Of a stretch of DNA of 64,000 nucleotides, positions 36,001 to 46,292 are shown in pieces. The notes under the pieces are model-generated. The model worked only from the letters and a program-made list of their open reading frames with translations. It was not told the origin of the DNA and searched no databases. Positions within the stretch are counted from its first letter, which is position 1; the number at the start of each line of letters is the position of its first letter. This DNA comes from Salvia splendens. Its lineage: Eukaryota > Streptophyta > Magnoliopsida > Lamiales > Lamiaceae. The stretch is from contig NC_056046.1 in assembly GCF_004379255.2 (NCBI RefSeq), forward strand, positions 6,944,001-7,008,000. The letters are read 5' to 3'. The position numbers and the translations under genes were made by a program.

Positions 36001-39000
36001 TAATTTTCTGCTGTTTCTTTGTTGATATCGATTATCGAGCAAGGCATTCATACTAAAAGCTTGTTTTGATGCCACAGGAAAGCCGTGTGCATGCACTTAA
36101 GAGGGAAGTTGAGCAATGTATGAAATTGGCGGCACTGATAGAATACAACTTAGAGGATGTGGATGCCGCCATCCTAGCAGTCCGTGTAGCTCTCGCCAAT
36201 GGTATGAGCTGGGTTGATCTGGCTCGTATGGTGAAAGAGGAGAAGAAATCTGGAAACCCTGTGGCTAGTCTCATCGACAAGCTTCATCTTGAAAGAAATT
36301 GCTTCACGCTGCTTCTAAGCAACAATCTTGATGAGATGGATGATGATGAGAAAACACAACCTGTGGACAAGGTATTTCATATATATGGAGCCTCTAACAT
36401 TGCCTTTCTTAGTCATGTTGTGTATAATCGGAACTCAACCTGTCAAATTTGTAACCAAAAGTTTTCTTACAATTGTTGTAAGTATGTGTGCATTTGATAA
36501 GATCCCCACATTCATAGTACTTTGGAAAGAGGAAAGAGAGAAAATTGACAGAGTCTTAATGCTCGGTTCTACTGGGAATGTCTTTCTTAGGTTGAAGTTG
36601 ATATTGCACTTTCAGCTCATGCAAATGCTCGTCGGTATTATGAAATGAAGAAGAAGCAAGAGAGCAAGCAGGAGAAAACCATCACAGCACATGAAAAAGC
36701 ATTCAAAGCTGCTGAGAGAAAAACCCGCCAACAACTTTCACAGGTAGCTGAAGATTTTATTTGCTTTCATTTTCCAATATATTGCTTCATCACTGATGAA
36801 ATCATTTGAAAGTTTAACTTTAGTAATTTGTCTTCAAAGTTGATTAGCTCTCAATTTTTTAATTTTTAAATCTGCTCTGTCCATTAAGTTACCAGAACTA
36901 ACTGTAATATGGGATTTTGACGTTGGCATGATTTAAATACCTTTCAGAACATATTCTAAGAGGTATCACAGATGAACACATTCTGTTCGCTAGCTTTGGT
37001 TTTGTACCCCAGTAATAGCTGTAATTTTTAAAGTGGCTGGTATGCGGGAAGAGGATTGGGCTAGAATAAGATATGGATGAAACTATCCCTATTTGATTCA
37101 TTTCGTTATTAAGATTGGTAACTGGAAAGAGATGCAATACTTGAATTTGAAAGATCTTTGATTACTTGTTCAAAATGATTACCTTATCTTATGAATTTTG
37201 TCCGATGAAAACTTGGGAAAATTTAAATACCATTCTTATAACCATATCACTAACTATGAGTTTGTATATTTTCCATCAATTTATAATATTAGGCTATTAG
37301 CAAATAGCTTTATAAATTATCTTGGAATCTCATTAATCATGTTACTTTTTTCTTGCTCCATGGTCGTAAATAAAATATGATAACTTCGTCTTTATGATTT
37401 TTGTGTAGATAACTGCTTGGCCTCCATGTATTGTTCTTGTTCAAAGGTGCAGATTATTTTCCATCTACTTTGCAGGAAAAAACAGTTGCCACAATTTCAC
37501 ATATGCGCAAGGTTCACTGGTTTGAAAAATTCAATTGGTTCATCAGCAGCGAGAATTATCTGGTTATCAGTGGACGAGATGCTCAACAAAATGAGATGAT
37601 AGTAAAACGCTATATGTCCAAAGGAGACCTGTAAGTAATTTGCATAAACTTTTTACTGGATCTCTTTTGGTAGAATTTTCATATAGAATCCCTTGACATT
37701 GTGCTCTGCCAAATAACAAGTTCGTTAGTGCTATTATGTTGGAGTGATCCACCGGTTCTTTCTTTTATGTATTGATGCTTTATCTAATTTGTGGGCTTCA
37801 TTTCTGCTTTTCTTTTGTATATATGAGCACTGGTGTATGGGATGTTTTGCCTTGTCCTTTCAGTTGGAGCTGGGTCACATTTTTCCCATTGCATGGCATT
37901 TATTTTACAACAAAGATTTTTTGCTTGAATGTATAAAATGGCACGATTCTAATTATTTTAATGTCTCTAAAGCAACGAGTGTTCTTTCTGCTATCCTATC
38001 ATCAATTTTTTGCTATTGCAGAACAGAGTGAACCAACTAATGATTTCATGATTTACTTTTTGTTGCTAACTAGAAAAGCATTTTTTTTATATTTAGAATT
38101 ATTTGTTTGCTTATGCCTTTAGTTACTTTAATATAGGTATGTCCATGCTGATCTCCACGGCGCATCTAGTACAGTAATCAAGAATCACAGGCCTGAAAAC
38201 CCTGTACCCCATCTGACTTTGAATCAAACTGGATGTTATACAGTAAGTTTGCAATGCCCTTGCTATTAATTTGTGACATCTTCCATGCAGTACAAGGTAA
38301 GCAAATTAGCCATCTTCCTTTCCTTCTTATGTAGGTGTGCCACAGCCAGGCTTGGGACTCAAAGATTGTTACTAGTGCTTGGTGGGTGTATCCTCACCAG
38401 GTTAGTAAAACAGCTCCTACAGGAGAGTATCTTACTGTTGGAAGCTTCATGATTCGCGGAAAAAAGAATTTTCTCCCTCCCCAACCTCTTATTATGGGTT
38501 TCGGAATATTATTTCGCTTAGATGAAAGTTCTTTGGGATCTCATCTGAATGAAAGAAGAGTAAGAGGAGAAGAGGAAGGAATTGGTGACACTGAGCAGAA
38601 TGAACCTTTCAAAGAAATATCGGACTCTGGTTCTGATTCTGAGAAGGAAGTATCAGGTGAAAAGGAATCAGACTCATCAAGCCTCATTTCTCTGTCATCA
38701 GAAAGACCACTAGGGGAGGGCTTATCCTCACAAGCCTCATCCAGAGGCTTGGAAGTTTCTGAAGTAGCTGTCAAGCAGGACTTTTCTAATGAAACTACTA
38801 CTTCGGGAATTTCCATTGGTAATGTTAAAGAACATGACTCTTCCAGCAAAACTGCTGCTGCTATGCCAGATTTTCAGGATCTTATGGATAGAGCCCTTGA
38901 GCTTGGATCTGGTACCGCATCTACTAAGAATTATGGGCTCCAACCCTCGGGAGAAGATATTGTGGAGGAACATGACCATGAAATGACAAAAGCAGCACAG

Positions 39001-40561
39001 AGAGATAAACCTTATATTACAAAAGCTGAAAGGAGAAAGCTCAAGAAAGGTGAGAAAGAGGGTGCTGTTGCGCCTGCTGAACATGAAAAGGGAGCAGAAA
39101 GAAATCATCACCCTGTAAGCCAGCCAGACAATGATGTTAAAACTTCAAAGGCTGGTACTGGAAAAACTAGCCGTGGGCAGAGAGGAAAACTGAAGAAGAT
39201 AAAGGAAAAGTATGCTGATCAAGATGAGGACGAGAGGAACCTTAGGATGGCTTTGTTGGGTGTAAGTATTAACACATTAAATTGACCATATTGGATTACG
39301 GAACTGCGTATTATTTGGTCGGGTGGTTCTAATCCCCTCTTTGTAATATACGTCCTTTAGTGCATGCCAATGATATTAAAGCAACTAGTTATTACCACAG
39401 CTGGAAAATATGATCCATCTTATCCACACACACACACTAAAATAAGGATAATTGTTGAGCTTTTCATTACTAGCTGTTTTTCTTAGTGGACCTTTGTAAA
39501 ACTAGTACTATTATTATTATTATCATGCCTCACAGATTGGTTGTTTATTTGACTTCAAAATCTATTTGCAGGCTGCTGGGAAATCAAAAAAGAACATGGA
39601 GAATGCTGAGAATGAAAAGGCCGCTGCAGAAAAAGTGGTCAAGCCCACTACTGGTAAAAGTTTGGATAGACATCAAGACAAGATGATTTTTCTGCTTACG
39701 TTTCAATGTCATGATTACCTTGTGATAGTAGTTCATGACTTCGTGTATTTCTTGTTATTTTTGGTCTCCCACTTCCCCTACCCCATGCCTACCCCATTGG
39801 CTTTTTAATTTGTTCTGTTTGCATTCCAAGACTTGCTTATTTGGACCCAGTTTTCCGAAAAATGATACTTAAAATGGATCTCGTACTATGGATATGAATG
39901 TTTCTCTTCTTCATTTTCAGGAGCTGCAGATGCGGTAAAGATATGTTATAATTGTAAAAAAGTGGGTCATACATCGCGAGAATGTCCGGAACATCCAGAT
40001 GATACTAAAAAGAGCAAGACAGGTGGCAAGATTGAGAGTGCTGAAAGTGAGATGGATAAGGTGATGATGGAGGAAGATGATATCAATGAGATTGGTGAAG
40101 AAGAGAAAGAGAAACTAAATGATGTGGACTATCTAACTGGAAACCCAATCCCTAGCGACGTCTTACTCTATGCAGTACCTGTCTGTGCCCCGTATAACGC
40201 TGTACAAACATATAAATACCGCGTCAAGTTAATTCCCGGCTCATTGAAAAAAGGGAAAGGTATTATGTCTATGAGTGCTCCTTGTCATTTAATTTTACTA
40301 TCCAGATGCCTGTCCACTTGGTTTGATGATGTATTGAGACAAGAATGTGTTTGATACGCAGCTGCCAAGACGGCGATGAACCTGTTCGGTCACATGCCTG
40401 AGGCAACAAGCAGGGAGAAGGAACTAATGAAGGCTTGCACAGATCCTGAGCTTGTTGCTGCCATAGTTGGTAATGTAAAGGTTTCAGCGGCAGGCCTCAC
40501 ACAGCTGAAGCAAAAGCAGAAGAAAAACAAGAAAGCAGCAAACAAGGGAGCAAAGAGCTAA
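33088..40561 (+). CDS. NEMF: NEMF/Rqc2 homologue (plant EMB1441 type), ribosome-associated quality control factor
   Basis: Binds 60S subunits carrying peptidyl-tRNA, helps the Ltn1/Listerin ligase and adds C-terminal tails to stalled chains. Fourteen exons: 33088-33192, 33385-33497, 33726-33822, 33899-34023, 34176-34710, 34848-35033, 36078-36371, 36591-36743, 37476-37630, 38137-38242, 38335-39261, 39572-39653, 39921-40259, 40362-40561. Every phase closes, giving 1138 residues, about the usual plant length. NFACT-N spans about 1-320, with Asp10 and the Asp104-Arg105 pair matching residues needed for tRNA recruitment in yeast Rqc2 and bacterial RqcH. Coiled-coil segments fall in about 355-535. 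NFACT-R spans about 545-660 ([30 protein letters not shown]). Then an acidic/Ser-rich and Lys-rich linker, a CCHC zinc knuckle (C968, C971, H976, C981), and NFACT-C from about 1000. Start is the first ATG of the conserved [16 protein letters not shown] opening. Intron 6 holds a Stowaway. Cytosolic. Confidence 0.95.
35440..35660. mobile_element. Stowaway MITE in NEMF intron 6
   Basis: Ends CTCCCCCCGTCCCCAATTAG and the complement CTCCCTCCGTCCCCGATTAA, with TA on both sides (35438-35439, 35661-35662). 221 bp, lying between exons 6 and 7, well away from the splice sites. High similarity of the two ends suggests a fairly recent insertion. Confidence 0.92.
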
Positions 40562-41363
40562 ATATGAATGATGAGGGAGAAAAGTTGCAAGTTTTGTATT
40601 TTAGTATGTATACTGTATACACCATGTCTTGTGTTTCTTGATAGCTTTGGCTTCCCAACTAATGGAGATTCGAAGGGTCTTGCTACTTTTTACAACGTCG
40701 TTTTGGGTGGCATCCGATCCGATTAATGTGGATCTTGATAGAGGTATAATGATGCATACCAAAGCTGTGCATCCTTTATTTCCAGCCAATTTTGTACAAT
40801 ACCATCCCAGACTAGTATAATACTTTGATGACAGTATCTCTTGCAATACATGTATGATTAGATTTATTCTGCGTTCCCTTTTCTCTGTTACTTAATTTTT
40901 TTTTAATTCATCCCATTTACATTTCATGGCATTCCTTTAAAATAATTTAATTAAAAATTGAACTTATCGAAGAGTGCAAATAAGATCTGGAGTACTATTA
41001 TATCTTTACCTAATACTAGTATGGATTTAACGCAGTACATGTATGTAGATTTCAATTATGGTTAAAAAACAGTTACCAAACGATTGAAAAATGTACGTTA
41101 CAGTCCCAATTTTCCTTCTAACTTTCCAAATTATCTAATTTACCTCAACCCACAACAATCTAATCTGCAATTTCTAAAAAAATCTTAAATATTTATAACT
41201 TGAAAAAGAAAGTGTTAGTATCCAATATTTATTCTATTTTCCTCAACACACATGTAAAGTCTTTGATATTTTAAAGCTCCAGGAAAATATTAGAGAAAAA
41301 AAACTTGTGGTTTTAGGTGTCAGTATCCTTGAATATTTTAATCATTAAATTAGTTTAATTAAC
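40562..41363. other. NEMF 3' flank and intergenic DNA
   Basis: The first few hundred bases are probably the NEMF 3' UTR. No further gene is seen before the LTR element at 41364. Confidence 0.5.
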
Positions 41364-42135
41364 TGATGGGGTGCGTACTAAACAAGCCCAACAGCAATGA
41401 CGGCCCATCAGCCCAAAGCCCAAGGAAGAGTATGAGTTCGGCATTACCAAAGAGTTCGGCCTCAGCCTACAGCTCGGTAAAAGCCAACCAATCAAGCTCT
41501 GCTCTCAGGTCGGCATCAAGCTCTACTCTCAGATCGGCAACCAACGGCCCATCAGCCCAAAGCCCAAGGAAGAGTATGAGTTCGGCATTACCAAAGAGTT
41601 CGGCCTCAGCCTACAGCTCGGTAAAAGCCAACCAATCAAGCTCTGCTCTCAGGTCGGCATCAAGCTCTACTCTCAGATCGGCAACCAAAGCAGTTCGGTC
41701 TCAGTATTCGACCGAACAAGGAGTTAGTGGACCCATGCAGGATTTCCACAACTTCCAACACACCCACTACCACGTGGTGTCAACTCAGGCCACGATCGTA
41801 GGCCATGACCTACGCTACATCCACGATCTTAGGCCACGATCTCCACGACATCCACTACCTAGTAAATGGTGCTGCATGCCACGATCTTGGTCCTTTGTAT
41901 AAATAGAACCTAGATCAGATAGATAGGGCTGGACTCTCTCGCTCTCTAGAGATAAAATATCATATAGCAAGTCTGTGTTGTAAGCTGTAATCCCAGATCA
42001 AGCAATACAATCTTGCCCTCCCTTCTTCCCGTGGACGTAGATTTACTTCAGTAAATCGAACCACGTAAATTCTTTGTGTCGTAGTCTTTATTCTCTACCA
42101 GCATTTGCTAACATCAGAAATTCGCGGATCCATCA
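41364..42135 (+). repeat. 5' LTR of the Tat-like element (with 144-bp internal duplication)
   Basis: 772 bp, TGATGGGGTG...GGATCCATCA. A 144-bp segment starting at 41401 is repeated exactly at 41545; the right LTR has one copy only. The TATA box TATAAATA is at 41898-41905. The open frame starting at 41366 is a by-product of the CT/AG-poor LTR sequence, not a recognised protein. Confidence 0.95.
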
Positions 42136-42136
42136 C

Positions 42137-42154
42137 TGGCGCCGTCTGTGGGAA
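42137..42154 (+). other. Primer-binding site of the Tat-like element
   Basis: TGGCGCCGTCTGTGGGAA starts one base after the LTR end. TGGCGCC is typical of plant Ty3/gypsy primer sites; I cannot name the tRNA with certainty. Confidence 0.7.
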
Positions 42155-42212
42155 GCAGAGAACCAAATTTGTGATAAAGCGAATTTTTGACCCTTTTTCC
42201 ACCCCGAAAAAA

Positions 42213-43289
42213 ATGCATACCAGATCACACACTACCCGTAATACCGTTCGTGAAAACCATGAGGAAGCTAGTCCAGCCCGCAGGTCCGGAAAACAGCCTC
42301 GGGAGACATCTACTTCCAGTTTTCACAATGAAGGAACAAGCCGCTCAAAAGGTCCACACACCGAGTCTTCCCAGCAGCCTGATTTCAATGAGGCTGTCAA
42401 GCTGTTCTTGGCTGAGAAGCAGGATGAGTTCTTAGCCTTCCTGCAAAAGAGCCAAGAGCCGAAGACGAAAACGGTGGATTCTCCTTCCTCATCCAGACAT
42501 GAAAGTCGCTACCGCAGTAGTGACGTGTCTTCCAGGAGAAAGAATCCTCAACCCCGACATGTTCCTGTTCCTCCTCGGTACCGGAACCACAGGAGAACTC
42601 CCTCTCCTCCGTACCGAAGAGATGTCGGGCTCGCCATGTACGGAGCATTAAAGACTCCGTTCTCGGACGATATCACCCGAACTCCTTTGCCGCAGAACTA
42701 CCGGACACCGTCAATGACTTATGACGGGCTAGTGGATCCTCATGACTTCTTAGGACGCTATCAATATAATATGGCGAACCAGGGTCTCAATGAGGTCCAT
42801 ATGTGCAAGCTGTTCCCCGAGCTGCTTATCGGGAACGCGAGAAGGTGGTTCGATAGCCTCCCCCAAGGCGGCATTAGATCTTACCGAGATCTAATGGATA
42901 CTTTCCACAGGAGGTTCTTTCAGAAAGCGGAAGCCCGGATCACTTCGGCTCAGCTGCTTTCTATACGTCAAGGTCGCGACGAAAAGATCAGCGACTTCAT
43001 GACGAGATTCCACAAGGAATGCCTACAAGTAGATGATCTCAACGATCTACTTGTCATTTCGGCATTCCAAAATGGAATCCTGCCCGGAGCTCTCTACAGA
43101 AAGCTCGTGGAATGCAGTCCGCAAACAGCTCAAGAGATGTGGGACATTGCGGACAAGTTTTCTCGTGCCGATGAGGCAGACCGTCGAAAACGGTCTTTAG
43201 ACAGCTCATCTAGAGAAGACAAAAAGAAGCCCGATCATAGCGATCAGAGGCTTCCTCGCCGAACACCTTCCCCACCAAAGGAGGGATAG
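42213..43289 (+). CDS. Gag protein of the Tat-like element
   Basis: 358 residues from the ATG at 42213 (MHTRSHTTRN); an upstream in-frame ATG at 42105 lies in the LTR and would read through the primer-binding site, so it is not chosen. The N-terminus is basic and Ser/Pro-rich with SPPYRR-like patches. The retrotransposon gag domain occupies about 197-310 (LIGNARRWFDSLPQGGIRSY, then RRFF, ISDFMTRFHKECL). The tail is charged (DEADRRKRSLDSSSRE). No CCHC knuckle is present. Would form the particle that packages element RNA; frame is intact. Confidence 0.85.
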   Translation: MHTRSHTTRNTVRENHEEASPARRSGKQPRETSTSSFHNEGTSRSKGPHTESSQQPDFNEAVKLFLAEKQDEFLAFLQKSQEPKTKTVDSPSSSRHESRYRSSDVSSRRKNPQPRHVPVPPRYRNHRRTPSPPYRRDVGLAMYGALKTPFSDDITRTPLPQNYRTPSMTYDGLVDPHDFLGRYQYNMANQGLNEVHMCKLFPELLIGNARRWFDSLPQGGIRSYRDLMDTFHRRFFQKAEARITSAQLLSIRQGRDEKISDFMTRFHKECLQVDDLNDLLVISAFQNGILPGALYRKLVECSPQTAQEMWDIADKFSRADEADRRKRSLDSSSREDKKKPDHSDQRLPRRTPSPPKEG

Positions 43290-43434
43290 CGGTCATCCGA
43301 GGTGATCGAAAAAGAGCAAGTGTGTTCGCAGATTGCGCTTAAAAGTGCCGAGCAATCAGTTCGGCACCATCAAGCATAGCAATCACAGCAGCCGGAGTCA
43401 GAGGCAGGCGAAATGACCGAAGTCACACCGGAGC

Positions 43435-43845
43435 CGAACTCGATGGTGTACGGCACTGAAGCCGTGATTCCGGTTTAGATCGGCATACCCAGTCCCCGAA
43501 CTCAATTTCTCCTCAGAAATGAATGGTGACGGACTGAGAGCCGAACTAGATCTTGCCGAAGAAAGAAGAGAATTGGCCTGCATAAAAGCAGCCAAGTACA
43601 AGGAGCAAGTAGCCCGGTATTACAACCAAAGGGTGAAGAAGCTGCAATTTCAAGTGGGAGATCTCGTCTTGAGAAACAACGAAGTAAGCCGAGCAGAAAA
43701 GCTGGGCGAACTCGAACCCACATGGGAAGGTCCATATCGGGTGTCAGAAGTCCTCGGCAAAGGGTCTTACAAATTGACTCACGTGTCAGGAGCACAAGTA
43801 CCCCGAACATGGTACGTTTCCAACCTCAAAAAGTTCCATTTGTAA
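43435..43845 (+). pseudogene. Integrase C-terminal remnant (rest of pol deleted)
   Basis: Begins at MVYGTEAVIPV near 43443, hits TAG at 43476-43478, changes frame before 43519, then runs open to the stop at 43843-43845. The second part contains RYYNQRVKKLQFQVGDLVLR and WEGPYRV, the GPY/F module near the end of gypsy integrases. Its presence shows that a full pol was once between gag and this point and was removed by one internal deletion (junction about 43300-43440). Confidence 0.85.
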
Positions 43846-44032
43846 GAGACAGTCCGGTCAGTCAGTCTTGTGTCCTGTTCGGTCAATGTGCTTTCTTTGG
43901 TTTGCTTGGTCTTTGTTTGTCTCTGTGCGTTTTATCTGTGCGTTTTGTCTGTCTATGTGCGTGTCGTCTCTTACAAATGTTACTGAGGTATCTTGTTCTT
44001 CGAAGGCTGATCCCCTTCTTAGAACATATGCG

Positions 44033-44390
44033 AGCCAACGATTGTGAGTCAAAGCTTCTAAAGAGGATACAAGACCACAATTCAGCTTAACCAGCAGTCC
44101 GTCTGAAACGAACTGCAATAAGCCAACGATTGTGAGTCAAAGCTTCTAAAGAGGATACAAGACCACAATTCAGCTTAACAAGCATTCCGTCTGAAACGAA
44201 CTGCAACAAGCCAACGACTGTGAGTCCAAGCTTCCAAAGAGGATACAAGACCACAATTCAGCTTAACAAGCACTTCGTCTGAAACGAACTGCAATAAGCC
44301 AACGATTGTGAGTCCAAGCATCTCAGGAAGATACAAGACCACAATTCGGCTTAAGAAATAAGCACTTCGTCTGAAACGAACTGCAATAAG
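44033..44390. repeat. Four-copy 88-bp tandem repeat
   Basis: Units begin AGCCAACGA(T/C)TGTGAGTC at 44033, 44121, 44209 and 44297, an exact 88-base period, each with ATACAAGACCACAATTC and CGTCTGAAACGAACTGCAA. The last unit is altered. Lies downstream of the integrase scrap, in the region that is non-coding on plus. Confidence 0.93.
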
Positions 44391-44618
44391 GGAAAGTCCG
44401 ATCCACGCGATAAACCTCGCCGAATTAGGACGACCAAGTTCGGTCAAAGAAGTTTACCTCATAAGACCGAGGACGACCATGTCTAGTCAAAGAGGTTTAC
44501 TGCATAAGACCACTTCGGTTAACTGGGAAAGTCCGATCCACGCGATAAAACTCGCCGAATTAGGACAAGGGAAAGTTCGATCCCGGCGACAAAAATCGCC
44601 AAATTAGAACACAAACCA

Positions 44619-45138
44619 AGTCCGGTCAAAGATGTTTATTTCATCAGACCAAAGACGAGTCCGGTCAAAGATGTTTATTTCATCAGACCAAAGACGAGTC
44701 CGGTCAAAGATGTTTATTTCATCAGACCAAAGACGAGTCCGGTCAAAGATGTTTATTTCATCAGACCAAAGACGAGTCCGGTCAAAGATGTTTATTTCAT
44801 CAGACCAAAGACGAGTCCGGTCAAAGATGTTTATTTCATCAGACCAAAGACGAGTCCGGTCAAAGATGTTTATTTCATCAGACCAAAGACGAGTCCGGTC
44901 AAAGATGTTTATTTCATCAGACCAAAGACGAGTCCGGTCAAAGATGTTTATTTCATCAGACCAAAGACGAGTCCGGTCAAAGATGTTTATTTCATCAGAC
45001 CAAAGACGAGTCCGGTCAAAGATGTTTATTTCATCAGACCAAAGACGAGTCCGGTCAAAGATGTTTATTTCATCAGACCAAAGACGAGTCCGGTCAAAGA
45101 TGTTTATTTCATCAGACCAAGGACCAAGTCCGGTCAAA
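44619..45138. repeat. 39-bp tandem repeat, about 13 copies
   Basis: Unit GTCCGGTCAAAGATGTTTAT plus 19 more bases, essentially identical in 12 consecutive copies, with a diverged copy at each edge. Because 39 is divisible by 3 and the unit lacks stops in some frames, it creates long open frames on both strands with a 13-residue period. Older diverged relatives of the unit are visible at 44430-44520. Confidence 0.95.
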
Positions 45139-45299
45139 GAAGTTTACTTCATAAGACCGAGGACAAGTACGATGAAATTTTTTCGCTAAGCTGTAAATAC
45201 AGTGTTAGAAGCGAAAACAAAATTTCATTTTTCAAATCTTGTTCGGCATACAACTCAGCTACCCTACAAAATGGCGTTACGCTATTACAAAGGACTATT

Positions 45300-46088
45300 C
45301 TACTGTCCAGGGTTGCTGAAGTTAAGCCACCTATCTGCAAAATCCTCTGGAAGCCGAGTTCGGTTGTTCCGAGCAGATGAAGAATAAGCAGGTCGACGAG
45401 ATGCTATCCTCGACCCAACACCTCTTCCGCGAGCCCCAGAAGCTCTAACCCCTCGGCGATGAAGAGTCTCTGCAATAAGCATCTGCTGATCTTGCTCGCT
45501 CATAGTCACAACTCCTCGGCGAATTTCAGTCCGTCCCTGTCTTGACGATTCCGGTTGCTCCTGAGCCCGTTCTCGTCTTGACGTTTCCGGCTGATCCGGA
45601 GTTCGTTGTTGACTTGGAGTAGGATTTTGAACAAGGGAACCAGAGGCTTGATCTGGAGTGCGAGCATCTGTTGGCGGGAAATGCCTAAGGAATCTCTCGA
45701 TTGCGGGACGCCGGGAAAGAATGATGTCGTACCGAGAAGCCCAGCGCCGTAATGATTTCACAACTTGTTGGCAAGCCGAGCTCTCCAGCGCATTGTTCCT
45801 CCGGAGTACATGATATTCCTCCCACAGTTCGTCAACTCGACTCTGAACATCTGATATGGTCACTCCCCCGCGCACACGGATGTAATCCTCGTACGCAGTC
45901 CTCTCAGCAACGGTCGTATTCAGCTCGGCCTCCAGATCCTTCTTATCGGACTCTAAGTCCTTATTATCGGCCTCCAGCTTCACTAAACGAGCCAGAAGCT
46001 CGTCATTCTTCGTCTGATCGGCTATAGCTCTTTTCTCAGCTTCGTCTAAAGCCGAAGAGTACAGCCGTTTCCAGTGAAGTATCTCCAT
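45300..46088 (-). CDS. Second antisense ORF of the Tat-like element: coiled-coil protein
   Basis: 262 residues from the ATG at 46086-46088. Residues 10-60 form a charged heptad-like coiled coil (AIADQTKNDELLARLVKLEA and following). Then a helical segment with WASRYDIILSRRPAIERFLR, a Pro/Arg/Gln-rich linker (TPDQPETSRRERAQEQPESS) and an Arg/Gly-rich basic end with RGRGVGSR. No catalytic motif. It lies 205 bases below the first antisense gene and may belong to the same transcript. Function unknown; likely one of the extra antisense ORFs described for Tat elements. Confidence 0.6.
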   Translation of the reverse strand: MEILHWKRLYSSALDEAEKRAIADQTKNDELLARLVKLEADNKDLESDKKDLEAELNTTVAERTAYEDYIRVRGGVTISDVQSRVDELWEEYHVLRRNNALESSACQQVVKSLRRWASRYDIILSRRPAIERFLRHFPPTDARTPDQASGSLVQNPTPSQQRTPDQPETSRRERAQEQPESSRQGRTEIRRGVVTMSEQDQQMLIAETLHRRGVRASGARGRGVGSRIASRRPAYSSSARNNRTRLPEDFADRWLNFSNPGQ

Positions 46089-46292
46089 CTCCTTGAGTAC
46101 AAAGCAGCTATATTAGTTCGGCAGCTGTACCGAGCAGATAGTAAAATACAACAGGAATAAAGGCGAGTACGAAAAGCTATACGAAGACAAGTGTAGAGAA
46201 TTTTTCATTCACAAGGAAAATTTTTTTTACACTAGGAGGGCTTCAAGGCCATTTTACAAGGAAGAAACTAGACTAAGAGAAGGGAGACGAAA

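Noticed and set aside
41366..41902. 178-codon ORF in the left LTR (and its shorter copy at 48493-48885)
   Set aside because: Ser-rich, lies across the LTR promoter and the 144-bp duplication; no known protein, and LTRs of this type are not coding here.
44604..45189. Long repetitive ORFs on both strands
   Set aside because: They arise only because the 39-bp repeat is a multiple of three; no start context, no family resemblance.
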